IMG/VR virus record: IMGVR_UViG_3300042892_000658
Coordinates: 1-62,450 of that record
Source: a virus
Direction: 5' to 3' (one strand)
DNA: 62,450 bases
Below the pieces are notes generated by a model that was not told the DNA's origin, made no database searches, and saw only the letters and a program-made list of their open reading frames with translations. This document shows, one piece after another, positions 16,092-24,303 of the stretch (within the stretch, counting starts at the first letter, position 1; each line of letters begins with the position of its first letter). Made by a program: the position numbers and the translations under genes.

Positions 16092-16120
16092 ATTATACGC
16101 TATTTTGGTTAGTTTGTCAA
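16092..16120 (-). promoter_or_regulatory. Perfect sigma70 promoter TTGACA-17-TATAAT
   Basis: -35 at 16115-16120, -10 at 16092-16097, at the end of the glycan-cluster gene. It starts the early small-gene array. The spacer differs from the three identical promoter repeats. Confidence 0.85.
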
Positions 16121-17220
16121 CCGTTTTGTTGGGATAATAGATGTTTTTGGAACCAGTTTTGAGGATGACATTCATAATTAAACTCATGTCCGTGCGCCTT
16201 CATAGGTATACGTGTCATAGCTAAAAATGCCGCGTCACGTGCTTGTTTTAAGGTATGAATATCTTGGTCAGGATTTAGGTCTAGTTTGCTGATATGGCCT
16301 TTCCAGAATAAAGGAATGTCTTCAACACACCAACGTGCTTCTGCACCATTAGGATCTATACTGTACAGTCGTTCTGCGGCAGCATACAAGTTAGTACATC
16401 CTTCTAGTCGTTCTGGATAACCAATACGTACCTTCATGTCATTATCGAAGAAACCCTGCGGTACATATAAAGGTGGTGCTATTGTACCTAGTAGTTTGCC
16501 CACATGGCTGTAGCCATCATAGTGACGAATTAGCTCTCTAGTAGGTGAATAAACTGTACCTGGTATTTTGTAACCGTACTGCCAACCTAGAGGATCAGTA
16601 CGATACATGTTATCTTCACCACAGTCAGTGTCAAACCAATACTTCTTAAATCTACCAGCTTTCATTAACAGTAGGCTGTCAACTGTGTCCCAAGTGAACT
16701 TGATAAAATTACCATCTGCCGTAAGCTCACCATTATGTAATAAACTCATGCGCATCTGTTCTGGCCAATGGCTGTAGTACATTACAGCTAAGGGATCTGG
16801 GTCTGCATTTAGTGTAGTAATACCAGCACGAATCATATCTAAATTACTGTCTATAAAGATATGGTCATCATTGCCTTCGTACCAAACTAACTGGCTGTCA
16901 TCGGCAAATCTTTCGTTGCATAGTGTGCGCCATTTATGTGTACGATCAATTCTATGCCAGTGTACTTCTAATTTTTCTGGCGGAAATATTGACAACATAT
17001 ATTCGTACATTTCTTCTTGGCGAGAGCTAAATTCTGCTAGGTCAACATAAAATACAAACTTGTCTACCAAGGGTGCCATTACTGCACGACTAGCAAGACA
17101 GTATTTGAATATGTCAAATCTATTGCTTACCGGAAACCAAGGAGCACGATCATAAACCGTGCCAGCATATGGCCAAGACATTTTAACGTCTGTGATTTTA
17201 ACGTTGTAGAATACTATCAT
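16117..17220 (-). CDS. Glycosyltransferase-like protein, glycan cluster
   Basis: 367 residues with a GT-A-like look: an N-terminal strand (MIVFYNVKI), a central LVWYEGNDDHIFIDSN that could supply the DxD metal site, and a downstream Trp/Tyr-rich acceptor-side region. I do not recognise a named family. The adjacent sugar-phosphate genes (aldolase-like, HAD phosphatase, nucleotidyltransferase) support a role in assembling a surface glycan. It begins at the base where the GatZ-like gene ends. Confidence 0.5.
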   Translation of the reverse strand: MIVFYNVKITDVKMSWPYAGTVYDRAPWFPVSNRFDIFKYCLASRAVMAPLVDKFVFYVDLAEFSSRQEEMYEYMLSIFPPEKLEVHWHRIDRTHKWRTLCNERFADDSQLVWYEGNDDHIFIDSNLDMIRAGITTLNADPDPLAVMYYSHWPEQMRMSLLHNGELTADGNFIKFTWDTVDSLLLMKAGRFKKYWFDTDCGEDNMYRTDPLGWQYGYKIPGTVYSPTRELIRHYDGYSHVGKLLGTIAPPLYVPQGFFDNDMKVRIGYPERLEGCTNLYAAAERLYSIDPNGAEARWCVEDIPLFWKGHISKLDLNPDQDIHTLKQARDAAFLAMTRIPMKAHGHEFNYECHPQNWFQKHLLSQQNG

Positions 17221-18212
17221 TAGAACTGTAAATTAGTCGTGTAGTTATCAAACACTTGCCATAAGGCCTGTTGGATTTCTTCATCCCAATTAGTGTGCTG
17301 ACTTAGTGCATCAAGGATAGCACGATACTCTGGTGTGTTAAAACAGTAGTGGCCAGCAACAATAACTTTTTGTGTGTCTTGGTCGCTGTCAGTCCATTTC
17401 TTCCAACGGTTACTTGCTAAGACTACCTTACTAAAGTCATTCCACAATGTTTCGCCAGCTCTGGCTAGGCAAAGTTCTTTTAATAGTTTAGTTTGTACTA
17501 CCCCAAGTTGCGGAGCAATATTCATAGCGTGTACCCCGGCGGCCCTGCGTAGTTGTACTTCCAATGGTGTTAGGTAATCAGCATTGTGTTCTTTTAGTTT
17601 AACACCGTTTTCATTTGCTACACGTACCAGGTCACGAACTGTGTCAATCTCAAACGTACCTGCTTGATGATCTTCATGACATAGGCTACCTGTTTGTGCT
17701 ACAACAAACTCTAGATTAGGCATGTTCTTAGCAAACGCAACATCTTCACGGTATTTGATAGCACCTGCCGCAACTCCTACATTTTCTTCTGTGCCAAACT
17801 CAAAGCGTACATTGGGATTTAAGTTGGTGGCAAACTTAAATAGTTCTTCTGCAATGCCATAGGTATCATCAACACGGCTAGTGTCAATGTGTATTAGATC
17901 AAAGCCTTGTTCGATGTCATAGGCTATAGTTTTCTTAGTTGCTTCTACTGCTTTCTTTAGGTTAAGACCTTTTTCACTGTCTAAGAAATATGGACCGCAA
18001 TGGTCACGACACATCCAAACATAGTCTGTTGGCTGTGTGTCCAACAGTTTACGTAGTTCTGGTGTAGTCATAACATAGCCACTGTCAGCATCAACTTGAT
18101 TGCGGCTAGCAATAATCATCAATGGACGTTTGGTGTCATATGTGTAAGTACAAATTGCCTTAATTGCTTCTGGACTCATTGGTCCAAATCCTAGTCTAAA
18201 ATCCATGTTCAA
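17220..18212 (-). CDS. GatZ/KbaZ-like class II aldolase-family protein
   Basis: 330 residues. Segments RPLMIIASRNQVD, GGYVMTTPE-like (SGYVMTTPELRK), VWMCRDHCGP and FEFGTEENVG match the GatZ/KbaZ family, whose members accompany tagatose-1,6-bisphosphate aldolase or act alone on sugar phosphates. The neighbouring KdsC-like phosphatase and nucleotidyltransferase-kinase fusion suggest a dedicated route to an activated sugar, not galactitol breakdown. Start is either of two ATGs (18212 or 18206), both overlapping the HAD stop. Confidence 0.7.
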   Translation of the reverse strand: MNMDFRLGFGPMSPEAIKAICTYTYDTKRPLMIIASRNQVDADSGYVMTTPELRKLLDTQPTDYVWMCRDHCGPYFLDSEKGLNLKKAVEATKKTIAYDIEQGFDLIHIDTSRVDDTYGIAEELFKFATNLNPNVRFEFGTEENVGVAAGAIKYREDVAFAKNMPNLEFVVAQTGSLCHEDHQAGTFEIDTVRDLVRVANENGVKLKEHNADYLTPLEVQLRRAAGVHAMNIAPQLGVVQTKLLKELCLARAGETLWNDFSKVVLASNRWKKWTDSDQDTQKVIVAGHYCFNTPEYRAILDALSQHTNWDEEIQQALWQVFDNYTTNLQF

Positions 18213-18666
18213 TTCCCATTAAATCCATAATAATAATGCAAGCATCCATGACAGCACCTCGGCCGCCTTCGCGTTCTGTTACATGCGTTGCCTTTTCACA
18301 GGCAGTTCTCCATGCTTGCGCTGGAGCAAAACTTAATCCTACGTAGGGCATAATCTTAGCATCATACGGACCGTCACCCATAAAGATTGTTTCCTTAGGA
18401 TCGCCCTTGCTTAATACAAAGTTTAAGCGATCTTTTTCTTTAACCATAGTCAAAGGAAAATTCATGTGTTCTGTGATACGATTATATGTAATACCGTAGC
18501 CATTTTCGTCAGCTGATACAAACTCAATATCTAAATGACTACGTAATAATTTAAGGCCATCATGATCGTAGTTACCGAATGCCTTAAATGGTTTGCCGTC
18601 TACACCCCAGTAGAGCATACCGTCATTAAGTACACCATCTACATCTAATATAAATCTTTTATACAT
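18196..18666 (-). CDS. HAD phosphatase, KdsC-like
   Basis: 156 residues. The motif I LDVDGVLNDG (D8, D10) and later MGDGPYDAKIMPYVGLSFAP match the short capless HAD phosphatases that dephosphorylate KDO-8-phosphate and related sugar acids. It sits immediately after the nucleotidyltransferase-kinase fusion and before the aldolase-like gene. A sugar-phosphate substrate is likely; KDO itself is not shown. Confidence 0.75.
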   Translation of the reverse strand: MYKRFILDVDGVLNDGMLYWGVDGKPFKAFGNYDHDGLKLLRSHLDIEFVSADENGYGITYNRITEHMNFPLTMVKEKDRLNFVLSKGDPKETIFMGDGPYDAKIMPYVGLSFAPAQAWRTACEKATHVTEREGGRGAVMDACIIIMDLMGIEHGF

Positions 18667-20270
18667 TAATATAATACCTTACTGAAATGTAGTTGTGCTA
18701 GTGCTACTAAGAACTTGTCAAACGGTGCTTCGTGTAAGGGACTCATGTTCAAGTAAATGATTGGCACGAGTGTCTTAACTTTCTTCCAATCGAGCCCTTT
18801 TGATTCAACATAGCCTTTGAGTACAGCTTCGTATGATGCTGCATCGTTGACGCTAGGTACTTTTATTCTGGCATATCCATCAAGTTCATCATATGAGTAT
18901 AGCTCTGATTTAATATCTTTATAACTTAAGTGTAGGCCGCCTAGCATTTTTGCTAGATCGTAGTATTGATCACCGTAGAGTGCACCGCCAAAGTCAGTAC
19001 GCCAATCAATGGCAGTAAACTTATCTGCATATTTGTCTTTGTCTTGCTGGTATAAGTCTAATGAACCTAGATATTGTCCATGTTGATAAATTGTATTATC
19101 AAAGTGCAAGTCACCGTGAATAAACTTCCAATTAGTTTCAGTAGTTAACCAAGTAAAGTCAATCTTACTAAGATATGCGTCAATGGTATCTACTTCTTGG
19201 CCATTAACCACGCAAGGCTCTGACCAGTTGGTATATTTGGCACGGAACATTTCAACACGTTCTATAGTCTTTTCATAATAAAACTTATTACAGATAGTAA
19301 GATGATTAATATCGGCATCGTTCTCAGACGGGGCATCTTTCCATAACACAGTATCACACCAAGCTAACATATTCTTAAATACATCTAGACTAGCTTGATT
19401 GTAGACAATGTCACCTTTGGCAAAGTCGTGTACTAGGAAGTTGCCAGAAACTTCTACATTATCAGGCATGGCTTCTGGATTACACTGTGCTCTACGAACA
19501 CGCATTTCTGCTTGTTTAGGATTAGTCCAAAACTTAACAATTTTTTTGTTATCGTTGTAGAATAGTTCATCTGGCTTAGGGAAACTTACGTCAGTAAACT
19601 CACTTGATAGCTCTTCCCATTTTTCATATGTACCAAAGTCTTTCCAACCACGTACTGTATGTGCTTTTAAATCTAATCCAGCAAAGCCTTCTGGAGTTTC
19701 TTTGGCCTTACGATTGATTAGGTTGTTTAGATAGTTGTCATCTTTGGCGTACATTAGGCCAATGAACGCATCAACTGCGGTCTTACTTGGCTCTTTGTTC
19801 TTTACGCTGATGATTGCATCACCTTCACGTTCAATCCAGCAGTAGTCTTGTGCAATATTACTGTCAACAGGGTGTACGCCAATCCAATCGTGATCTAATT
19901 TATCACGATACTCAAAGTCAAACAAGGTATCGCAGGCCAACCACATGAATCCACCATGTAGGTATTTGGCACAGGCCTGTATACTAGTAGCAGGTCCTGT
20001 GTCACCTTCTGCGTAGTTAGGAATGTCAACAAACACTACATCTTTATCTGTATGTACAGCATTTACATAATCTTTAATGTGTTGCCCCATGTGTCCACAG
20101 GCAACAACAAATCGTGTGCCTACATCAAACTTGCTCATAATATGACTGATTAAAGGTTTGTTGTCATAGGGTATAAGTGCCTTAGGTATCATACGGCTAA
20201 ATGGTCCCATACGGCGACCATATCCTGCGGCTAAAATTAGTACGGTTAGTTTATTGTTGGTGTTCGGCAT
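18666..20270 (-). CDS. Fusion: sugar nucleotidyltransferase + aminoglycoside-phosphotransferase-like kinase
   Basis: About 534 residues from MPNTNNKLTVLILAAG, chosen because GGAAG precedes this ATG; the frame to 20321 overlaps the cupin gene. Residues 9-30 (LILAAGYGRRMG...PKAL) are the NTP-binding loop of sugar nucleotidyltransferases. The C-terminal half carries HGDLHFDN (385-392) and a downstream AIDWRTD, the catalytic and metal-binding motifs of APH/choline-kinase folds. The layout echoes LicC/LicA-type chemistry, or kinase plus NDP-sugar pyrophosphorylase in one chain. Substrate unknown. Confidence 0.75.
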   Translation of the reverse strand: MPNTNNKLTVLILAAGYGRRMGPFSRMIPKALIPYDNKPLISHIMSKFDVGTRFVVACGHMGQHIKDYVNAVHTDKDVVFVDIPNYAEGDTGPATSIQACAKYLHGGFMWLACDTLFDFEYRDKLDHDWIGVHPVDSNIAQDYCWIEREGDAIISVKNKEPSKTAVDAFIGLMYAKDDNYLNNLINRKAKETPEGFAGLDLKAHTVRGWKDFGTYEKWEELSSEFTDVSFPKPDELFYNDNKKIVKFWTNPKQAEMRVRRAQCNPEAMPDNVEVSGNFLVHDFAKGDIVYNQASLDVFKNMLAWCDTVLWKDAPSENDADINHLTICNKFYYEKTIERVEMFRAKYTNWSEPCVVNGQEVDTIDAYLSKIDFTWLTTETNWKFIHGDLHFDNTIYQHGQYLGSLDLYQQDKDKYADKFTAIDWRTDFGGALYGDQYYDLAKMLGGLHLSYKDIKSELYSYDELDGYARIKVPSVNDAASYEAVLKGYVESKGLDWKKVKTLVPIIYLNMSPLHEAPFDKFLVALAQLHFSKVLY

Positions 20271-20724
20271 CGATTCTTCCATGTCCTCTGTTGGCAGAGT
20301 CTTCAAGACGTATAACGTCATCTAATTGAGTAGTGCTGGCTTCTGTATAGTGCAGATCATCGTAGGCAATCATACGATGTATAGTACAAGGCGGAGTATG
20401 AAATACTGCACCTGGCTCTAATGGTTGTATAATCAATCCATCTTTAATATGGGCAATATCTTCCGGTGTATATCCGCCAGCTAGGTAACGCTCACAATCA
20501 AAGTAATGGGGGAAATAGGCTAGGGCACCCTTGCCTTGATGTAAATGGATTGATTCTGATTTGTATTGGTGTACTTGTAGGCTAGTAACAAAACCTGCTC
20601 GGAGGATTAGTTCTTTTAGTGCAAATGGGTAAACATCACTACCCCCTTGTAGCCAGGTTTCTTGACCCCAAGGTTTATGAACTACATGGCATTTTTCAAT
20701 GCGTTGAAAATCGACTGTCATCAT
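20251..20724 (-). CDS. Cupin, mannose-6-phosphate-isomerase-type (sugar-modifying)
   Basis: 157 residues. HKPWGQE, SLQVHQYKSESIHLHQGKG and FHTPPCTIHRM trace the metal-binding cupin of type II phosphomannose isomerase-like proteins. It is first in the glycan sub-operon, behind a late-type octamer, and overlaps the next gene. It may isomerise or epimerise a sugar. The second ATG (20721) is better spaced from AGGGG than the first. Confidence 0.65.
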   Translation of the reverse strand: MMTVDFQRIEKCHVVHKPWGQETWLQGGSDVYPFALKELILRAGFVTSLQVHQYKSESIHLHQGKGALAYFPHYFDCERYLAGGYTPEDIAHIKDGLIIQPLEPGAVFHTPPCTIHRMIAYDDLHYTEASTTQLDDVIRLEDSANRGHGRIDAEHQQ

Positions 20725-20753
20725 TGACCCCTAATTGATAATACATTTTACAA

Positions 20754-20761
20754 TATTTATC
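20754..20761 (-). promoter_or_regulatory. T4-like late promoter octamer GATAAATA
   Basis: GATAAATA, 29 bp before the cupin start, in the gap after the 48-residue gene. This would make the 16-20.7 kb sugar genes late. Confidence 0.55.
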
Positions 20762-20786
20762 GGGGTGTGTCAACAGCTATTTAATT

Positions 20787-20933
20787 TTAATCACAGTCTG
20801 AAAATGCTTGTACCAAACGTGCTATACATTCTTTATCGCCGGGTTGGCAAATATTTGGAATATGTGTAGTAGTTGGTAGGTGTTGTTCTGCTAGAGTTTC
20901 TTTTGATGTATCTAATACTTTAGTGTCTGACAT
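20787..20933 (-). CDS. Tiny protein, unknown
   Basis: 48 residues (MSDTKVLDTSKETLAEQHLP...). Ribosome site AAAGGGACATACA. It contains C-x5-C and ends in an acidic CD. It has a clear sigma70 promoter, with a terminator-like hairpin between promoter and gene. No family recognised. Confidence 0.55.
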   Translation of the reverse strand: MSDTKVLDTSKETLAEQHLPTTTHIPNICQPGDKECIARLVQAFSDCD

Positions 20934-20945
20934 TGTATGTCCCTT

Positions 20946-20978
20946 TAAAAAGTAACAGCACTTTTGGCGCCGTTACTT
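20946..20978 (-). terminator. Hairpin with U-tract: terminator or attenuator
   Basis: A 10-bp stem (AAGTAACGGC with GCTGTTACTT, one G-U) with a 9-base loop is followed by a run of T. It can terminate the SleB transcript, but the promoter at 20997 lies upstream of it, so transcripts for the 48-residue gene must read through. Confidence 0.65.
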
Positions 20979-20996
20979 CTATTTATTAAAACACTT

Positions 20997-21025
20997 AGTA
21001 TAGACTATTTTTGAGCAGTTGTCAA
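20997..21025 (-). promoter_or_regulatory. Sigma70 promoter TTGACA-17-TATACT
   Basis: -35 at 21020-21025, -10 at 20997-21002, overlapping the stop codon of the SleB-like gene. It fires toward the hairpin and the 48-residue gene. Confidence 0.75.
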
Positions 21026-21583
21026 GTTCTTTCTACGTGGAGCTGGGTCATCGCTGTAAAAGATGTGTCCGCCAATACGTGTAATACGTTCTAATCCCCA
21101 ATTTGGGCGAACGTGTGTATTATGAAAGTATAGTGCTTCTGCCATGGCTTCATTTTCTAAACGTAGTCCAGAATACATAACTTCTCGAGCTACATCTAAA
21201 CTAGCCTGCCATCGATCGCTGACAAACTTAACTGGTGCTGGTGGATTGCATACCCACGAAAATTGACACACAGTTTTAACCGCAGGTTTGTTTTCACGTA
21301 CTACTGTTACCTGTGTCTTTTGATTAACTACACCGCAGACTGTTTTAGGAAACTTGCCATCTTCGGCACGATTAAGCGTAACCTGTGCTACTGCTACCAT
21401 ACCATCACGACTTTCTAATCCTGCTTCATAGTATACGTTTTTTGCAAGGCACATTAGTTGAGTATCAACTTTTGGCTTTGCGGGTACTTCTTTTGCTTGA
21501 ACATTAAATGTTGATAGTGCTATAACCATTATGGACATATTTGTCCAGGTCAGTATTTTTTTGAGTGGCGTGAACGCTCTCAT
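21005..21583 (-). CDS. SleB-type cell wall hydrolase (candidate endolysin)
   Basis: 192 residues. From residue 43, MCLAKNVYYEAGLESRDG...VAQVTLNRAEDGKFPKTVC and ALYFHNTHVRP match the Hydrolase_2 (SleB/CwlJ) family of lytic peptidoglycan enzymes; E53 is the likely catalytic acid. The N-terminus (residues 13-30, hydrophobic, ending VQA) is a signal peptide or signal-anchor, so export through Sec is likely. It may be the endolysin or an entry/exit lysozyme. Strong GGGGGG-type ribosome site. Confidence 0.8.
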   Translation of the reverse strand: MRAFTPLKKILTWTNMSIMVIALSTFNVQAKEVPAKPKVDTQLMCLAKNVYYEAGLESRDGMVAVAQVTLNRAEDGKFPKTVCGVVNQKTQVTVVRENKPAVKTVCQFSWVCNPPAPVKFVSDRWQASLDVAREVMYSGLRLENEAMAEALYFHNTHVRPNWGLERITRIGGHIFYSDDPAPRRKNLTTAQK

Positions 21584-21624
21584 ATCTTTCCCCCCTGTTA
21601 GTATTTTTGTCTTACTTGGATTAC

Positions 21625-21852
21625 CTATTTTGACCTTACGCCAGTCGCTTCATCGCGATCAACGTAAAATTTACACGACTTTGGTAAAGCTCTTACCATT
21701 GCCAAATCATAATCTTCAAACGGTGCTTGATTAACTGCATAACTTGAAGTGTGTCTATGACATGATTCTCTTGTACTACAATTTCTACCAGCACAGTAAT
21801 AACTACTACCGCTGCTGGGTCCTACTATTTCAGTTTCTTTAGACTTAACCAT
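21625..21852 (-). CDS. Small Cys/His-rich protein, unknown
   Basis: 75 residues with C19, C25, C31, H32 and H34 clustered (YYCAGRNCSTRESCHRHT) and one further Cys at C60 (SCKFYVDRDE). A metal-binding fold is plausible. Ribosome site GGAGGG. It precedes the SleB-like gene with a short gap; no family recognised. Confidence 0.55.
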   Translation of the reverse strand: MVKSKETEIVGPSSGSSYYCAGRNCSTRESCHRHTSSYAVNQAPFEDYDLAMVRALPKSCKFYVDRDEATGVRSK

Positions 21853-21936
21853 CTATTGAACCCTCCGAACGTAGTATTAGTTAGTCTAATTAAATTGACT
21901 TTCTATACGCACTTTTGCCGGAGAAAAAAGAGATAA

Positions 21937-22773
21937 CTATTCCAATCCAAGTATATTGGGATTTCTCTTTAAGAACTGCTGTCTACTGTAATTCCAGATG
22001 TTAAATAATTCGTCACTTTCATAGCGATTTACCAGCTTTTTTAGGTCACTTAACACCAATAAATCGTTAATAAATGGCTGATATTTAGGCAAAATTACCT
22101 CCATTTGATTATACGTGTATCCTAGACTATCAAACCCTTCTAACTCTAAAAATGTAGGTATTAAACGTTCAATTAAGAATGTAAAATTAGGCAATGATTT
22201 ATCGTGTGCATAATTACTGCGGCCTGCACCAAACACTTCATCCTTAAATATACTATCTTTTTCCGCTTCTGTAAACAGCTTACGGCTAAACTCCATAAAC
22301 TTAGCCCAAAACTTCCGATTGCCCACGACGTAGTTAGCAAACACAGTTTTATCACGATCTAATAGCATACCTCTAACATCAACATCTTCATAGCCAAGTT
22401 TGGTTAAAAACTTATTACCAATGGCACTGATATTAGGATGGTGCATGTCACCTTGTTCCCAGCTGTTAGCGAATACTGCTTCGTTGACTATACAAGGATT
22501 GAATAGATACACATCATAGCCCGGATTATCGTTAATGAAATCCATAACCTGTTGGCCCGTTAAGTTTGTTTTCTCTTTGAACTTCCAGCTTACGTAACCC
22601 CAGTAGTCCAATCCCTGTGCTGCAATGTTCGCATGCTCGCGGTCCCATACGTCCCACTCACGTAGTTCTGGTCGTGGGTTGCTGGTATTGTCTAACGGAG
22701 TAAACGCAGAGTCGCAGTGCGCAACTAGTTCTGGCTTAAAGTATATTTGAAAAATTTTCGTGTTTGTTGACAT
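21937..22773 (-). CDS. Glycan-cluster protein, unknown
   Basis: 278 residues. The opening IFQIYFKPELVAHCDSAF and GYDVYLFNPCIVNEAVFANSWEQG resemble proteins found among polysaccharide genes, with no assigned chemistry. It overlaps the second GT2-like gene by 38 bp. A glycosyltransferase or acceptor-modifying role is inferred from context. Confidence 0.5.
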   Translation of the reverse strand: MSTNTKIFQIYFKPELVAHCDSAFTPLDNTSNPRPELREWDVWDREHANIAAQGLDYWGYVSWKFKEKTNLTGQQVMDFINDNPGYDVYLFNPCIVNEAVFANSWEQGDMHHPNISAIGNKFLTKLGYEDVDVRGMLLDRDKTVFANYVVGNRKFWAKFMEFSRKLFTEAEKDSIFKDEVFGAGRSNYAHDKSLPNFTFLIERLIPTFLELEGFDSLGYTYNQMEVILPKYQPFINDLLVLSDLKKLVNRYESDELFNIWNYSRQQFLKRNPNILGLE

Positions 22774-23515
22774 AATATTCAGTATCTTCCTTCATGTTTC
22801 TTGAACGTGGAATAAATTCATGTTCCAATCTATATTCAAGTGTTTCTTTATTTGTTATATGGTGGAAACCCCAATTGCGTTGACGATCAACCCAAGGGAT
22901 TTGTGTTTGTATCTGTAGCTTACGTGCTAGGGCGCCTTCATTAAATGGGCACCAACCGTAGTAGAATATAACCAACTCTTTAGTTGTGTATTCTTCATAG
23001 TGTCGACCTGGTACAGGATATTGCACCTGCATGTTATGTAGACTGCGAGCACGACGTTCACGAAAGTTACTAGTAGGTCTGCGTGTCATGTATTCACTCC
23101 AAAAATCAAAGCCATCTGTTTTTTGTTTGTATAACGGAATACTAGTGTCAATTTGGCGCTCACGGTCACAGTCAACGTAGAACATACTAGGTAACAATAA
23201 CTGTTGATTTGGCTGATCATTCATTAGACTATAATCGCCAATCATTAATTCAGTTACGTTGAGGCAAATCTTCCAACCTTCGATCGACTTCTCAATATCC
23301 ATAACTTCATAGTCAATTGTATCTGCTTGGAAGTTTGGGTTACGACTTGTTACTATATCCCAAGTTGGGCATAGCTCTCGAATAATTTCTACACTGCGGT
23401 CAGTGCTATGATAATCAATCATTACACCATGATCAAAAATCTGCTTGTGGTGATTAAGAAACCACGGTAGCATATATTCTTCATTGTAAAAATGACAAAG
23501 TATTGTTTTCTTCAT
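22736..23515 (-). CDS. Family 2-like glycosyltransferase, paralogue B
   Basis: 259 residues from MKKTILCHFYNEEYMLPWFL; the ATG shares a base with the previous stop (TAATG), so the seven codons upstream are not used. CHFYNEEYMLP and DHGVMIDYHSTDRS give the GT-A nucleotide-binding start; the DYHSTD segment occupies the place of the usual D-x-S-T-D. It is a close paralogue of the next gene upstream, evidently a tandem duplication. Confidence 0.7.
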   Translation of the reverse strand: MKKTILCHFYNEEYMLPWFLNHHKQIFDHGVMIDYHSTDRSVEIIRELCPTWDIVTSRNPNFQADTIDYEVMDIEKSIEGWKICLNVTELMIGDYSLMNDQPNQQLLLPSMFYVDCDRERQIDTSIPLYKQKTDGFDFWSEYMTRRPTSNFRERRARSLHNMQVQYPVPGRHYEEYTTKELVIFYYGWCPFNEGALARKLQIQTQIPWVDRQRNWGFHHITNKETLEYRLEHEFIPRSRNMKEDTEYYVNKHENFSNIL

Positions 23516-24303
23516 TACCAGTGTTGTCCTGTGCATCTAATATTGTGATCTAAAATAGGAATAATTTCACTACGTAGATCTCGAGCAAATCGTTGTTGGC
23601 TTTCAAATCTAGTCAAGTAATCCTCGTAGGTACCTACATGATTACCTGCATTTAATTGTTTGTCGTTTTCTGACATCTTAGTCTGTATCTGCATCTTTCT
23701 ATCTATGCCCCGCTTACTAGCATCAGCCCACCCATAATAAAATATTACTAGGTCGCCAAATGACTTTGGGCGTCCAGCGCCAAAGTGCCTACCTGGGGTA
23801 TAGTCTACAGGATAGTTATGAATACTTCTATTCATTCTAGCCATGTTGCCTGCTCTAGAAATACCTTTGTTTTGAAATTCATCATAACCCCAAACACGTT
23901 GATCATGCAAGGGCCGATCGTGTATTATATGTGGAAATTCTTTTTCTGGGTCCTGCATATCTACAAATACATAGTTGCCTATAAAGTATTGTGCAAAGCC
24001 CGAATCAGTTGGCAGATGGTCTGTATTACCATACAGAAATTCAGTGACATTAAGAGCCATGCGCCAGCCGTCGACAGACTTTTCCCACTTCATTACTTCT
24101 TCATCACAGGTGGCGCTGTCGAATTGCCAGTTCTGACTCATATGTATGTCCCATGTAGGACATATTTCTTTAATTATATCACGACTACGATCATCGCTGT
24201 TATAGTCAATCATTATGCCGTGATCAAATATATGCTTGTGGTGTTTTAGCCACCACGGTAACATGTACTCCTCATTATAGAAGTGGCATATTACTGTTTT
24301 CAT
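23515..24303 (-). CDS. Family 2-like glycosyltransferase, paralogue A
   Basis: 262 residues sharing CHFYNEEYMLPW, DHGIMIDYNSDDRS, PTWDI and NVTEFLYG with its neighbour over the whole N-terminal half; the C-terminal acceptor regions differ more. The start touches the stop of the methyltransferase. Two diverged copies suggest two sequential sugar additions or two acceptors. Confidence 0.7.
   Translation of the reverse strand: MKTVICHFYNEEYMLPWWLKHHKHIFDHGIMIDYNSDDRSRDIIKEICPTWDIHMSQNWQFDSATCDEEVMKWEKSVDGWRMALNVTEFLYGNTDHLPTDSGFAQYFIGNYVFVDMQDPEKEFPHIIHDRPLHDQRVWGYDEFQNKGISRAGNMARMNRSIHNYPVDYTPGRHFGAGRPKSFGDLVIFYYGWADASKRGIDRKMQIQTKMSENDKQLNAGNHVGTYEDYLTRFESQQRFARDLRSEIIPILDHNIRCTGQHW

Noticed and set aside
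23785-24249. 154-codon plus-strand frame opposite a glycosyltransferase gene
   Set aside because: Antisense shadow of a well-supported gene; no family likeness.
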